A DNA stretch of 64,000 nucleotides from Brevibacillus_D fluminis_A (GCF_052072235.1 NZ_CM125436.1:5388001-5452000), one strand, 5' to 3'. Numbered from the stretch's first letter, positions 1 through 7,713 are shown. The notes: a model not told the origin generated them from the letters alone. Numbers and translations: made by a program.

Positions 1-222
1 TTGATCGATCCGAACATATCCCTGCCCATTTTGCTGCATCAAACGCTCAACCAACTGGTGGAGAGTTAGCCATTGAATCCCGATGTATCCCCCTGTCACC
101 TGCAGGAGTTCTTGCTGTCTCTGCTGGATTAGCAAGGGATGACTGCCTACAAACAAAACTCTTTGTTGCTTTTTGACAGCCTCAGTGAGGAGGGTAACGC
201 TTTTCTTTTCATTGAATGTCAT
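1..222 (-). CDS. AddB-like nuclease/helicase subunit, N-terminal fragment
   Basis: Only the first 74 codons lie in the window; the gene continues beyond position 1. It starts at ATG 222 behind AGGAGA and overlaps the end of cas4 by 14 bp. The visible part reads RVLFVGSHPLLIQQRQQELL and then IGIQWLTLHQLVERL. That pattern resembles the N-terminus of AddB and related PD-(D/E)XK nuclease proteins, in which a degenerate nucleotide-binding strand is followed by a GxxxLTxxxL segment. AddAB processes DNA ends, and such processing is known to supply CRISPR adaptation substrates. Translational coupling to cas1-cas2-cas4 would fit an accessory adaptation role, which is inference. The Walker A motif is not recognisable. 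It could instead be a CRISPR effector protein. Confidence 0.4.
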   Translation of the reverse strand, partial: MTFNEKKSVTLLTEAVKKQQRVLFVGSHPLLIQQRQQELLQVTGGYIGIQWLTLHQLVERLMQQNGQGYVRIDQ

Positions 223-838
223 TGCAATATCTCCTGTACTCGCAGTCATGACAGCGGGCACGCGAAGTTGGTTCCGGGAAAGACTCGCTCTCCAACATGC
301 GACGAATAACGGTTAAACTATCTTTCACATGTTTGCGCATGCCATCATTTATTTTCACAGGATGAACCGTCTTCGTAGGAATTTGATAAATGATAGCCTC
401 ATGAACAGGCACTTGAAAATGTTCCTCCAACAACATAGCGTACGCAGTCGCCTGGTATTTCGCATTGGTAAAAATCCGATTTTCGGTGTACTTAAACTCA
501 ACGGGTATATAGTGTGTTGTCCCCTTTTTCTGGTACGCAATCGTCAAATCCAGCTTGCCGTATATCCCCAGTGATTCACTCTTCACTTGCAGGTGAAACA
601 ACCTCTCTCCTTCTGTTAGACCATAGGAACGGTATCCTCTTCGTTTCTCCAACCGATCCAATTCAAGATGCTGGACGACCCCATGCTTCATCTTGTAAGA
701 TACGGGACGCGGAACTGGCATTACATAAAAATAGTAAGGAATACGTGCACAGTACAAATGCTGCTTTAAATCCGTAACATTCAACTCCACATTGTTAGCA
801 AAAGCAACATTCTCTTCAATTAAAGGGGACATTTTCAA
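209..838 (-). CDS. cas4: CRISPR-associated exonuclease Cas4
   Basis: 209 residues. Cas4 proteins are iron-sulfur PD-(D/E)XK nucleases that trim prespacers and help select PAM-compatible ones together with Cas1-Cas2. The expected residues are present: an N-terminal Cys (C30, in LYCAR), Asp97 in GKLDL, E114 and K116 in VEFK as the ExK motif, and a C-terminal cluster C196, C199, C205 (CHDCEYRRYC) that would complete a 4Fe-4S site. The start is ATG 838, or ATG 832 two codons later. The gene overlaps the end of cas2 by 23 bp, and the next gene overlaps its own end, so the module looks like one transcript. Length is normal for the family. Confidence 0.93.
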   Translation of the reverse strand: MKMSPLIEENVAFANNVELNVTDLKQHLYCARIPYYFYVMPVPRPVSYKMKHGVVQHLELDRLEKRRGYRSYGLTEGERLFHLQVKSESLGIYGKLDLTIAYQKKGTTHYIPVEFKYTENRIFTNAKYQATAYAMLLEEHFQVPVHEAIIYQIPTKTVHPVKINDGMRKHVKDSLTVIRRMLESESFPEPTSRARCHDCEYRRYCNDIQ

Positions 839-1070
839 TTTCTTTCACCTGCTTGCTATCTTTTTCACACAATGGGTACATCTGGATGTTTCCAACATCT
901 ACACCGAGAATTTTATGTAAACGCAAATACAACTCTTGCAAGCGATTATTGGAAAGTTCGCCTTTAAATGCGCTTTTTTGAACACGACACAATCCATAGT
1001 CTTTACAGGCTTCAGCTACTCTTGTCCTGACTTTATCCTCTTGAACATCGTAGATCACCAGTAAATGCAC
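816..1070 (-). CDS. cas2: CRISPR-associated endoribonuclease-fold protein Cas2
   Basis: 84 residues, typical length. The first strand MHLLVIYDV carries the conserved Asp8, and the ferredoxin-like fold pattern follows (RVQKSAFKGELS, then IQMYPLC). In the adaptation complex Cas2 is the central dimer bridging two Cas1 dimers; its nuclease activity is generally dispensable for integration. It begins 3 bp after the cas1 stop and overlaps cas4, giving the order cas1-cas2-cas4. Confidence 0.93.
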   Translation of the reverse strand: MHLLVIYDVQEDKVRTRVAEACKDYGLCRVQKSAFKGELSNNRLQELYLRLHKILGVDVGNIQMYPLCEKDSKQVKEIENVPFN

Positions 1071-1073
1071 CCT

Positions 1074-2090
1074 CTACCAACTCCAAACAAATGGTTTGTA
1101 ATCTCGTTCTCCTCTAAAATAGGTGGCGAGATGATAGGCTTGTCTCTGGATGATTGTTTTCAGCTGATATTTTTTCCCTTCGTACCTGTCTTTGCTCTCC
1201 AGACGTTCCTGAATTTCTCGTGCAATCACACGGCGGCTTTCCACATGCAACCCTTCTTCATCCAGTTTGGGTACAAACCCTTTTGTAAACATGGAAAGCA
1301 CAGTTCTATCCACGACGGACTGGCGAAACTCTTCCATAAAATCAAGTACGAAAGAAGGCCTCCCTGACCGATCGACATGAAGAAACCCTGCACACTCCTC
1401 CAAACCTGCCAATAACACTGCTTTCGCTACTTCATTTTTCAAGCAACCGTACCCATAGTTCAGTACGAGGTTCACGGAATCCTTTGCCCCCCGATGCTCC
1501 CTTCCCTGAAATCCCAAATCCCGATGTAGCAATTGCTTTACCATTTCCCAATAAGCGTACGCTGCCCGTCCCTCTACTGACATTATCGCGCTGCGTATAT
1601 CATCCACTTTGTTGCCTTGAATGTGTTCTAATTCATCCAACCTTTGTTCCATATTCGTTATTGTCGTTTGAAATAGGCTTTGTAGATTCTCACTCTTGTC
1701 TTTCCGGTTTTTAGCCCAGTATTTTACGAGATTGACTTGCGCTCTTATTTTTGCCCGCACAAAATGCTTGCTGACTCCCACACCACGTTCATCGTTGTAA
1801 GCCTGTAATTGTGCTCTTCTTGTGGCAACTGTTGCTTGCAAAGATGGTGACACAAGTTTGGCAAAAGGTTCTCCTCTATTGGATAAAAAATGAATATGGA
1901 TCCCGTTTTCGATACACTGTTCTACGACATCTGAGGAAATGGACACTCCCTTCGAGGAAATGACAACATCATCCACTTGGAAAAACGGGATTTCCTGTAC
2001 AACTTTTCTCTCCTTGTCCCGAATCACCAAACGTTCACTGGTCTTACGCAAGGCATAGCCATATTCATCAATCACAACCTGCACAAGCAT
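1074..2090 (-). CDS. cas1: CRISPR integrase Cas1
   Basis: 338 residues. Cas1 is the metal-dependent integrase that inserts spacers at the leader end of the array. The N-terminal beta domain covers roughly residues 1-85 (dimer interface) and the alpha-helical catalytic domain follows. Expected metal ligands are visible: E173 in SVEGRAAYAYW, H238 in GFLHVDRSGRPS and acidic residues D250/E254 in VLDFMEEFR. The start ATG at 2090 follows TGGAGTGA. The subtype cannot be set from the window because no effector genes are present. The Cas1-Cas2-Cas4 combination is typical of type I systems and of some type III and V loci. Confidence 0.94.
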   Translation of the reverse strand: MLVQVVIDEYGYALRKTSERLVIRDKERKVVQEIPFFQVDDVVISSKGVSISSDVVEQCIENGIHIHFLSNRGEPFAKLVSPSLQATVATRRAQLQAYNDERGVGVSKHFVRAKIRAQVNLVKYWAKNRKDKSENLQSLFQTTITNMEQRLDELEHIQGNKVDDIRSAIMSVEGRAAYAYWEMVKQLLHRDLGFQGREHRGAKDSVNLVLNYGYGCLKNEVAKAVLLAGLEECAGFLHVDRSGRPSFVLDFMEEFRQSVVDRTVLSMFTKGFVPKLDEEGLHVESRRVIAREIQERLESKDRYEGKKYQLKTIIQRQAYHLATYFRGERDYKPFVWSW

Positions 2091-2373
2091 TCACTCCATA
2101 TTTATCAGGATAGATTCAGTGTCGTCAGAAAATTGGAGGAGTAAACGAAATCAGGAAAAAACAAATACTCTCTGTGGAAAACCGGCAGAGAGGTTCTTAT
2201 CTAAAACTATTTTTCAATATGTGCAAGAAGCTACTTCTGCACTTGCCTGACTCCCGATCATAGTTGCTCGACTCGAATAACATCAGATTTAGCCCGCTAT
2301 ACATTGACCAACTAACAAAAAGCCTTGATATGACGCACTTCTCAAACCGCAATGAATAGCGAGCCTCTGCCAT

Positions 2374-2402
2374 AAACAAAAAAAGCCACCTCTACAGGTG
2401 GC
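2374..2402 (-). terminator. Original ssrA terminator, displaced by the integrated element
   Basis: On the minus strand a perfect 7-bp stem GCCACCT / AGGTGGC with loop GTAG is followed by seven T. Nothing now lies directly upstream that needs it. 15 bp upstream, however, is a copy of the tmRNA 3' end including the encoded CCA (positions 2417-2429). It is best read as the native tmRNA terminator left on the far side of the insertion. The 283 bp between it and cas1 hold no repeats and no convincing gene. Confidence 0.8.
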
Positions 2403-2417
2403 ATCACTGAAATGTAT

Positions 2418-2429
2418 GGTGGAGGCGGG
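2418..2429. other. Left attachment site: 12-bp copy of the ssrA 3' end
   Basis: GGTGGAGGCGGG is identical to 23141-23152 and in the same orientation. On the minus strand it reads CCCGCCTCCACC and continues with A, giving the tmRNA acceptor strand plus the encoded CCA. The right-hand copy is followed by T instead of A, so identity stops inside the CCA. The crossover must lie within these 12 bp. The distance between copies is 20,723 bp. Confidence 0.85.
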
Positions 2430-2531
2430 TCGTGGCAGTTTAAAACCACAATTAGGCGTACAGTGCTACTACGTATGTCCAAGATTGCAGCCTAGAAATT
2501 GATCCATTAGCAGAAGCCCACTTTTAGAGTA

Positions 2532-2559
2532 TTGTATTAAAAACCGATTATGGTACAAT
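2532..2559 (+). promoter_or_regulatory. Sigma-A type promoter of the methyltransferase gene
   Basis: TTGTAT (2532-2537), a 16-bp spacer and TACAAT (2554-2559). Transcription would begin about 2566, at the left edge of a perfect inverted repeat. This is the only good promoter match between the left attachment site and the methyltransferase start at 2661. Confidence 0.6.
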
Positions 2560-2563
2560 AATC

Positions 2564-2602
2564 ATCAAGATACACATCCTAAATCAGGATGTGTATCTTG
2601 AT
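2564..2602 (+). promoter_or_regulatory. Perfect 17-bp inverted repeat at the transcription start
   Basis: The arms 2564-2580 and 2586-2602 are perfectly complementary (ATCAAGATACACATCCT and its complement) around a 5-nt loop AAATC. There is no T-run after it, so it is not an ordinary terminator. Its position just downstream of the -10 box suits an operator for autoregulation or a stable 5' mRNA hairpin. Which of these applies is not decided by the sequence. Confidence 0.55.
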
Positions 2603-2660
2603 TTAGAACGCATGTTCCTGTATAGTTTTATATAATCTGTTGAACTAGGAGATGCCTATT

Positions 2661-4742
2661 ATGCAAAAGGTTATCAATTATCAAGTATTTTATGAAGTAC
2701 TTATGAATCTGAGAGAAGAATTTTATCGTAACGGAAGACTTGATGATTCTAATGCAAAGCTAGATGAAATTGTAAAATTACTTGTAACAAGCTATTACGA
2801 ATCAATGGTAGGAACTAATCGGTTTGAGTTAAATAGCTTAGAGCGCATTGCACAAGAAATGTACGGGGCAAAAGAAGCCATTTCAAAAGCTTTAAGATTT
2901 GTATTTGAAGACGTCAGCAGCAAACCTATGTTTTTCAATAACGATGGTACTAATATTTTTGGACCCAATCCAAGCTTAAATATCCAACCATCTGAAAACG
3001 AATTTGCTATTAATCTAGTAAAGGAAATTAGTAAGATTGATTTTAGCTCTCTGTTACACAGCGGCATCCATTCTGATTTTGATATTATTAATGAATGTTT
3101 CGGCCATTTTGTTAGAGATAACTTCCGGAATAACAAAGAAGATGGGCAATACATGACACCTCAAGAAATCATCTACCCCGTTCTTGATATGGTGTTCCAT
3201 GATATTTTTCAGGACGCGGATTTTAATAATTCTCTTATCAAAACAGAAGGTAAATTTTTAATGATGGATCCCACATGTGGAGTAGGTACATTTTTAATCG
3301 AAGGATTAAGATATTTGTTGAAACATGTAGAATCCCTTGATATTCCTGAATCAAACAAAAAGAAAATAATTGGAAATCTAAAAACCAATGGTGCAATTGG
3401 GCAAGATAAAGTAGATAGAATGGTTAGGTTATCGAAAATAAATATGTTATTTATGGGAGCGAATATATCAAATATTTATCATGGAAATAGTATAACCAAC
3501 GGATCAAATTTAGATGACTTTATAGAGAAAGTAGATTTAATTATTACAAATCCTCCTTTTGGCGCTGTTTATAATATTCAGGAGGTAAAAAATACAACTA
3601 TATATTCAATACTTAACAACTTAGACAGTGAATTTTCTAATATCGATTCAGAATTAATTTTGCTGGATAGGTGTATCAAATTGTTAAAACCTCTAGGTAG
3701 ACTCGTCATTGTTTTACCCGATAGTGTTGTGTCAGCAAAAGGAATATACTCTAATTTTAGAGACGAAATACTCAAAACATGTGACATTAAAGCGATAATA
3801 GATTTGCCCGGGGTTACCTTTGCACAAGCTGGCACAAGAACAAAGTGTGTGATTCTATACTTACAAAAGAAAAAAAGTAATAATAATAGTATTTTTATGT
3901 CCGTTTGTGATGATATTGGATATGACGTAAAGGAAAGAAAAGGTGTACCTGTAAAACTGGAAAAAGGCATAAATCAAATGCCTATTATCTCAAAAGCCTA
4001 TACTCATTCTAAAAAGGAATTAATCCAATCTCAGATATATAGAATTGAATTAGATGATCCTTCGTGCTCTCTGATTAATGAACAACATCTTCTTGATAAT
4101 TTTCTTACTCCTAATTTTTATAAGTCTGACCGTCTTAAAACTATGATTCTGCTTGAACGTATAGACCGGACCCTTTTTGATGTAAAAGAGCTTGGGGAAA
4201 TTGCGGAATTTGTAAATAAGAAAAGAAAAGCCCTGCATGTTAATGATGATATTCGACATATTAGCGTACTGCATATAAACCCCGATTATACAATCGATTT
4301 TGAAGCAGTAAACGAATTCCAACCCGTAACTAAAGGAAATGAGTGTTTTGAAGGGGATGTCATACTTTCAAAGATAAATCCAAGAATCCCCCGGGTAGCT
4401 GTTGTCCCCGAGTTTAACAAAAAGCTTGTGTGTTCCAATGAGTTTGAGATCCTTGTAGCAAAAAATGGTGTCGATCCTTATTTACTTCTAATGCTACTTA
4501 ATATGGAATTGGTTAGAAATCAAATAGAGTGTTTGACAGCTGGTACCTCCTCCTCTCACAATCGGATTAAAAGAGATCAACTTAGCGGTATACTTATTCC
4601 CATGCCAAAAAAAGGAACTACAATTTACAATGATCTACTGGCACTCGGAGACAGAAGTCGTCGTGTTATTCAACAAAAGTACAGTGCAACAAGGGAGTTA
4701 CTGGAGCAAAAGCTTCATTTGAAGGAGTTACTTGGTGTTTAA
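2661..4742 (+). CDS. N6-adenine DNA methyltransferase with fused HsdS-like specificity domain
   Basis: 693 residues from ATG 2661. AGGAG at 2647-2651 is 9 nt from this ATG but touches the in-frame ATG 2652, so the later start is preferred. An HsdM-type N-terminal region contains GQYMTP (about 162-167), the SAM-binding motif DPTCGVGTF (about 203-211) and the catalytic NPPF (about 297-300), the signature of amino-group adenine methylation. The last third (from about 480) resembles a single HsdS target-recognition domain plus helical spacer, including ITAGTSSSHNRIKRDQL-like features. Fusion of M and S functions suggests an independent modification enzyme for the adjacent MamI-like endonuclease. 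The two genes converge on a shared terminator. The AT-rich composition points to transfer. Confidence 0.88.
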   Translation: MQKVINYQVFYEVLMNLREEFYRNGRLDDSNAKLDEIVKLLVTSYYESMVGTNRFELNSLERIAQEMYGAKEAISKALRFVFEDVSSKPMFFNNDGTNIFGPNPSLNIQPSENEFAINLVKEISKIDFSSLLHSGIHSDFDIINECFGHFVRDNFRNNKEDGQYMTPQEIIYPVLDMVFHDIFQDADFNNSLIKTEGKFLMMDPTCGVGTFLIEGLRYLLKHVESLDIPESNKKKIIGNLKTNGAIGQDKVDRMVRLSKINMLFMGANISNIYHGNSITNGSNLDDFIEKVDLIITNPPFGAVYNIQEVKNTTIYSILNNLDSEFSNIDSELILLDRCIKLLKPLGRLVIVLPDSVVSAKGIYSNFRDEILKTCDIKAIIDLPGVTFAQAGTRTKCVILYLQKKKSNNNSIFMSVCDDIGYDVKERKGVPVKLEKGINQMPIISKAYTHSKKELIQSQIYRIELDDPSCSLINEQHLLDNFLTPNFYKSDRLKTMILLERIDRTLFDVKELGEIAEFVNKKRKALHVNDDIRHISVLHINPDYTIDFEAVNEFQPVTKGNECFEGDVILSKINPRIPRVAVVPEFNKKLVCSNEFEILVAKNGVDPYLLLMLLNMELVRNQIECLTAGTSSSHNRIKRDQLSGILIPMPKKGTTIYNDLLALGDRSRRVIQQKYSATRELLEQKLHLKELLGV

Positions 4743-4743
4743 G

Positions 4744-4786
4744 AAAGAAAGAAGCGGGAACAAAATATACCCCGCTTCTTTCCTTT
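4744..4786. terminator. Bidirectional terminator between methylase and endonuclease
   Basis: The stem AAAGAAGCGGG (4748-4758) pairs with CCCGCTTCTTTC (4771-4782). It has a T-rich flank on the right for the + strand gene and, on the minus strand, a flank of T residues opposite the A-rich 4741-4750. It separates the convergent genes ending at 4742 and 4789. Confidence 0.8.
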
Positions 4787-4788
4787 TA

Positions 4789-5634
4789 CTATTCAAACTT
4801 ATGGATCTGAACGTCTCCATTCGAGTCTTCCTCGGCATGAAAAATCAATCTTGATCCCTCAGTATTTTCCAGTTCCACTCTCAGTTTCTCGAACCCATCT
4901 TCACGTCCGTTGCCATGACGAGCAAAATCATCATTTGTGCGATTTCTTGGCGGGAACAGTTGAAAATTAACATCTGCTCTACGCGTCATATTTTGGAATT
5001 TCGGATAACCAAGCTTATCCATCCATTCGATGTACCTTTCCCTTAAAACCTCATGCTCTTGAACATTGGCCATCCAAATCCTCACTCTGAATTTTCCTTC
5101 AGGTGTTAGATCCATTGATACTAGATAAAGTTTAGTGTAATTCAAAAAACCTTCCATGATTTCCGTATTGTTTGCCGTAAAATTCCACCGAGGCGCTACT
5201 GCGCCTTTCTTATCTAGTGAATCTAAAAAATTTGCAGACTTCACTTCAGATCCATCTATTAGGTCATCGCCTCTTCCCCTCATCCCCTGTCCAGGAACCT
5301 GCGTAACGAGGGACACAAGATGCTGAGCAATATAGCCAGTATCAATTTGCGCTGATTGGCTTGTTGTCGTACTCCAAAGTGCCAATCTCTTTCTTTGATC
5401 AACAACTTGCTCTTCTAATAGATTCTTTGCAAGTTCCATTCTATCGCGTTTACTAAACATCCCCAAAATAATCCGTGATAACATCACACGTTCTTCAACG
5501 CTTAGTGCTCTTACATTGAATCTGGCTGTAATATCCATTGTAATATCCTGGATTTCCCGTTCCTCATTAAGGCCTCTTGAATAAATACTCTCGATGGTTT
5601 CTCTAACCGTTTGTTCATCCATAAATGTAAACAC
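4789..5634 (-). CDS. MamI-family type II restriction endonuclease
   Basis: 281 residues from a GTG start at 5634 behind GAGGGGG. The core DLIDGSEVKSAN (residues 124-135) supplies an acidic residue followed by E130-V-K132, a PD-(D/E)XK-type active site. It also has the family-like RVRIWMANVQEHEVLRERY and NFQLFPPRNRTND segments. I recognise these as MamI-type restriction endonuclease features; MamI itself is reported to cut GATNNNNATC. The partner is the convergent methylase, with which it shares a terminator. It has its own promoter with an unusual tandem repeat (5666-5715). A shorter relative lies at 6332-6952. The specificity of this enzyme is unknown. Confidence 0.78.
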   Translation of the reverse strand: MFTFMDEQTVRETIESIYSRGLNEEREIQDITMDITARFNVRALSVEERVMLSRIILGMFSKRDRMELAKNLLEEQVVDQRKRLALWSTTTSQSAQIDTGYIAQHLVSLVTQVPGQGMRGRGDDLIDGSEVKSANFLDSLDKKGAVAPRWNFTANNTEIMEGFLNYTKLYLVSMDLTPEGKFRVRIWMANVQEHEVLRERYIEWMDKLGYPKFQNMTRRADVNFQLFPPRNRTNDDFARHGNGREDGFEKLRVELENTEGSRLIFHAEEDSNGDVQIHKFE

Positions 5635-5665
5635 GATAAATTCCCCCTCGGTTGGTTGTGTTTAC

Positions 5666-5715
5666 ATTATATACCATCAAATGAGTGCTATCAACTTTTT
5701 TATTGAGTGCTATCA
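5666..5715 (-). promoter_or_regulatory. Endonuclease promoter overlapped by a 12-bp direct repeat
   Basis: On the minus strand TTGATA (5694-5689), a 17-bp spacer and TATAAT (5671-5666) form a near-consensus promoter. The + strand 12-mer TGAGTGCTATCA occurs at 5682-5693, covering the -35 box, and again at 5704-5715. The copies are 22 bp apart, about two helical turns, and in the same orientation. This layout suits a control or repressor protein bound on one DNA face to delay endonuclease expression. Confidence 0.68.
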
Positions 5716-6033
5716 TATTTTATTCTCCGTGCACTGAATAACTATTGTGTGCTTAATTTTTCCATTACAAAGTCCAATCTGAAGCAAACTGTTCCTTTCT
5801 GTTCACAAGGTCTATACGAAGATTATGACTATGTAGAAAGCCAATTTCTTAAAAAGCAATAATGAATCGGGCATTCAATTGTTCCTACAGTAAGTAATGA
5901 AAAAGTTTTTGAAGCAAATATATTTTGCAATCGATGTATTGCAAATACACGGTTGACCTGTATTTGGCAAGCAAAAAGTGCAGAGTTCGGCAACCATTTT
6001 GTGCATAGCCATGCCAGACTAAATTTATAAAAA
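5716..6033. other. Non-coding stretch upstream of the endonuclease gene
   Basis: This AT-rich region has no supported gene. It contains the left copy of the 36-bp dispersed repeat (5923-5958) and sequence just beyond an IS21 istB remnant. It looks like decayed mobile-element DNA. Confidence 0.5.
5923..5958. repeat. 36-bp dispersed direct repeat, copy 1
   Basis: It matches 13571-13606 with two mismatches in 36 positions and in the same orientation. The core contains the inverted repeat TTGCAAT...ATTGCAA, and the copy ends in TTGACC. It lies 76-111 bp beyond the end of a degraded istB gene, where an IS21-family terminal repeat would be expected. Confidence 0.75.
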
Positions 6034-6262
6034 TTAGCGGTGTGATAGAGCATGCTGAAGGCAATAACTCTCTCCTGTGAAGGCTACGATGTGAGCATGA
6101 TGCACAAGGCGGTTAATCAATGCTGCGGTTAAGGGGTTATCTCCGAAAACCGTATTCCATTTGCTAAATCCCAAATTTTAGGTGACGATGACGCTGGTCA
6201 GCTCATAACATTCTGAGATTACATGGAAAAAGAGATTAGCACCGTTCTTGTGAAATGGAACC
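6034..6262 (-). pseudogene. istB: IS21-family istB (transposition ATPase) C-terminal remnant
   Basis: Minus-strand translation gives FFHVISECYELTSVIVT, a stop, then NLGFSKWNTVFGDNPLTAAL followed by INRLVHHAHIVAFTGESYCL. This matches the conserved C-terminus of IstB helper ATPases (FSKWNTVFGD, RLVHHxHI, FTGESYRL). The N-terminal AAA+ part and istA are missing. The premature stop and small deletion before NLGFSKW show that it is dead. It marks a past IS insertion between the two endonuclease genes. Confidence 0.82.
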
Positions 6263-6290
6263 CTATCAGTAAAAAAATAATCTGATCAAT

Positions 6291-6328
6291 ATAAAAAATG
6301 AGGGTAGCGAGCAAATCGCTACCCTCTG
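6291..6328 (-). terminator. Terminator of the second MamI-like gene
   Basis: The perfect 11-bp stem GAGGGTAGCGA / TCGCTACCCTC (6300-6310 and 6316-6326) is followed on the minus strand by ATTTTTTAT. It lies directly after the stop codon of the gene ending at 6332. Confidence 0.85.
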
Positions 6329-6331
6329 TTT

Positions 6332-6952
6332 TTACCTAGGAGTACACATTCCACTGTTTAAAGCATCTGGATCATAATGTATTAATTCATATTTCGATCC
6401 ATCCCAAATCGCGTTCAAAAGTAAAGGATAATCAAGGTTTCCACAGGTATTTCTAAATTCATTAGAATTTTTATTTCTCGGTGGATGAAGTTGAAAATTT
6501 GTACTTATGATCTGACCGCTTTCTACTTGTTTATACCACTTCCTACACATTTCCCTAAAAACTTCATCCTTCTGTGTTCTGACAACCCAGACTCTAACCC
6601 TTTCTCTATTTGAATTTGGTTCATTATCCCATAAAACAAAGAACAGAAGTGGCATTGCATCAAGAGAAGCCATATTACCAGACTTACTACTTTTTGTGCC
6701 AGCTTTTATAACTCCATTGAATCTTGGTGTATCGATAGCTCCCCAGGTATTTGCCGCTTTAACATCGGAACCGTCTATCAAGTCCGCACCCTTTTTCCTA
6801 CCAGGACCTTTAATTCCAGTAAGTAAACTGACCAGAATTTGGGACCAGGCCCTAGAGTCTTCTGGAGTTGGCTGACCTGTAAAATCGGCATATGGTTTTG
6901 CTTGAAAAAAAGCTTCGTGATGCATTTTTAGAAAATCTAATACATTTTTCAT
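6332..6952 (-). CDS. Second, shorter MamI-like restriction endonuclease homologue
   Basis: 206 residues from ATG 6952, with AAGGG 9 nt upstream; an in-frame GTG at 6973 is also possible. It shares GADLIDGSDVKAAN, the ExK-equivalent D-V-K site, RVRVWVVRTQKDEVFREMCRKWY and NFQLHPPRNKNSNEF with the 281-residue endonuclease. It lacks the roughly 80-residue N-terminal helical region of that protein. Catalytic residues appear intact, and it has its own terminator. It could be a second enzyme using the same methylase, a subunit, or a diverging duplicate. It lies beyond an IS21 remnant on the same strand as the first copy. Confidence 0.7.
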   Translation of the reverse strand: MKNVLDFLKMHHEAFFQAKPYADFTGQPTPEDSRAWSQILVSLLTGIKGPGRKKGADLIDGSDVKAANTWGAIDTPRFNGVIKAGTKSSKSGNMASLDAMPLLFFVLWDNEPNSNRERVRVWVVRTQKDEVFREMCRKWYKQVESGQIISTNFQLHPPRNKNSNEFRNTCGNLDYPLLLNAIWDGSKYELIHYDPDALNSGMCTPR

Positions 6953-7023
6953 ACTATTGGACCCTTCTTTCACTTAATCTTACTTTCTCATTATTTAGAA
7001 TAACAAATTTCGAGATATTTTCC

Positions 7024-7174
7024 AAAAAAGAGAAAGATTGTAGCTTATATTTATAGATTCTAATAGGTAATGAGTATTTACATGATCTTGTTTGTCAACT
7101 TCTTCAAACCCCTTGTGCAAAAAAAGATTGAAAAATACATTAAAATCCGTGATATAGAATAACAAATTAAGAGG
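7024..7174 (+). pseudogene. Degenerate copy of the 3' end of the gene at 7714-8118
   Basis: The translation KEKDCSLYL, stop, ILIGNEYLHDLVCQLLQTPC and then KKIEKYIKIRDIE matches KEKINSTYLKVLTGNAFLND and LVDQLLQTPIAEKIEKYLKI of the intact gene. At least two in-frame stops interrupt it. It is a decayed paralogue or a partial duplication 0.9 kb upstream of the live copy. Confidence 0.75.
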
Positions 7175-7284
7175 CAATGTTTCTTCTTTTTGTTACTTTT
7201 ACGCTTCTTACTACTTGATTTTATCGCAGGGGCAACAAATCCAAATATAATGATGGCACCAATTATCCATTCGATAGCTTCCAT
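7078..7284 (-). CDS. Small membrane protein with lysine-rich tail (probably truncated)
   Basis: 68 residues from ATG 7284 with AGGAG 6 nt upstream. The first 25 residues (MEAIEWIIGAIIIFGFVAPA) form one membrane segment, and a strongly basic stretch KKRKSNKKKK follows. The rest of the frame runs antisense through the degraded gene fragment at 7024-7174, so the original C-terminus was probably replaced. No function can be assigned. Confidence 0.42.
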   Translation of the reverse strand: MEAIEWIIGAIIIFGFVAPAIKSSSKKRKSNKKKKHCLLICYSISRILMYFSIFFCTRGLKKLTNKIM

Positions 7285-7713
7285 GACGAACTCCTGTCTT
7301 CTTCTTAACATTCAACACTATTTTACAATGCAAGGAAATATTTTACTACCAATTCCCTTACATCAAGTATTCCTTTTAAACGTTCCCCGCTAACAGCTAA
7401 CTATTCAAATTGAAGCCATTCATCTTATACATCCCCATATTGATAATTGCAATTTTCTCCAAAAAGACTTATTATTAATATAATGAATACAACACTTCAG
7501 CACCTGAGCCAGTGGACAACCTCTAACTAAACTAGCTGAGGATAACCAAAAGGCAGGACGAAGTTATTTGGTAAAACCTACATACTAGGTTTGGATAATA
7601 ACGCTGATTACAAAAGCATCTCAAAACTACTTTGGGATTTTTTTGTAATGAGTGTTTTTTTGTGTTCACCGAATGAAGTATTGCCTCATTTCAAACGAAA
7701 GGATGAAAATGAC
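7285..7713. other. AT-rich gap before the 134-residue gene
   Basis: No gene is supported. A TATAAT-like hexamer lies near 7479, but its -35 box is weak. An in-frame extension of the next gene back to TTG 7591 exists, but it lacks a ribosome site. Confidence 0.4.

Noticed and set aside
2197..2379. 60-residue minus-strand ORF between cas1 and the displaced terminator
   Set aside because: No ribosome site, start lies in the terminator T-run, and the sequence has no recognisable pattern.
2091..2640. Possible CRISPR array upstream of cas1
   Set aside because: No direct repeats of array length or spacing are visible here. The only repeats are the attachment site and the 17-bp inverted repeat.
5829..6053. 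74-residue minus-strand ORF
   Set aside because: It overlaps the 36-bp repeat and the end of the istB remnant in another frame and has no ribosome site.
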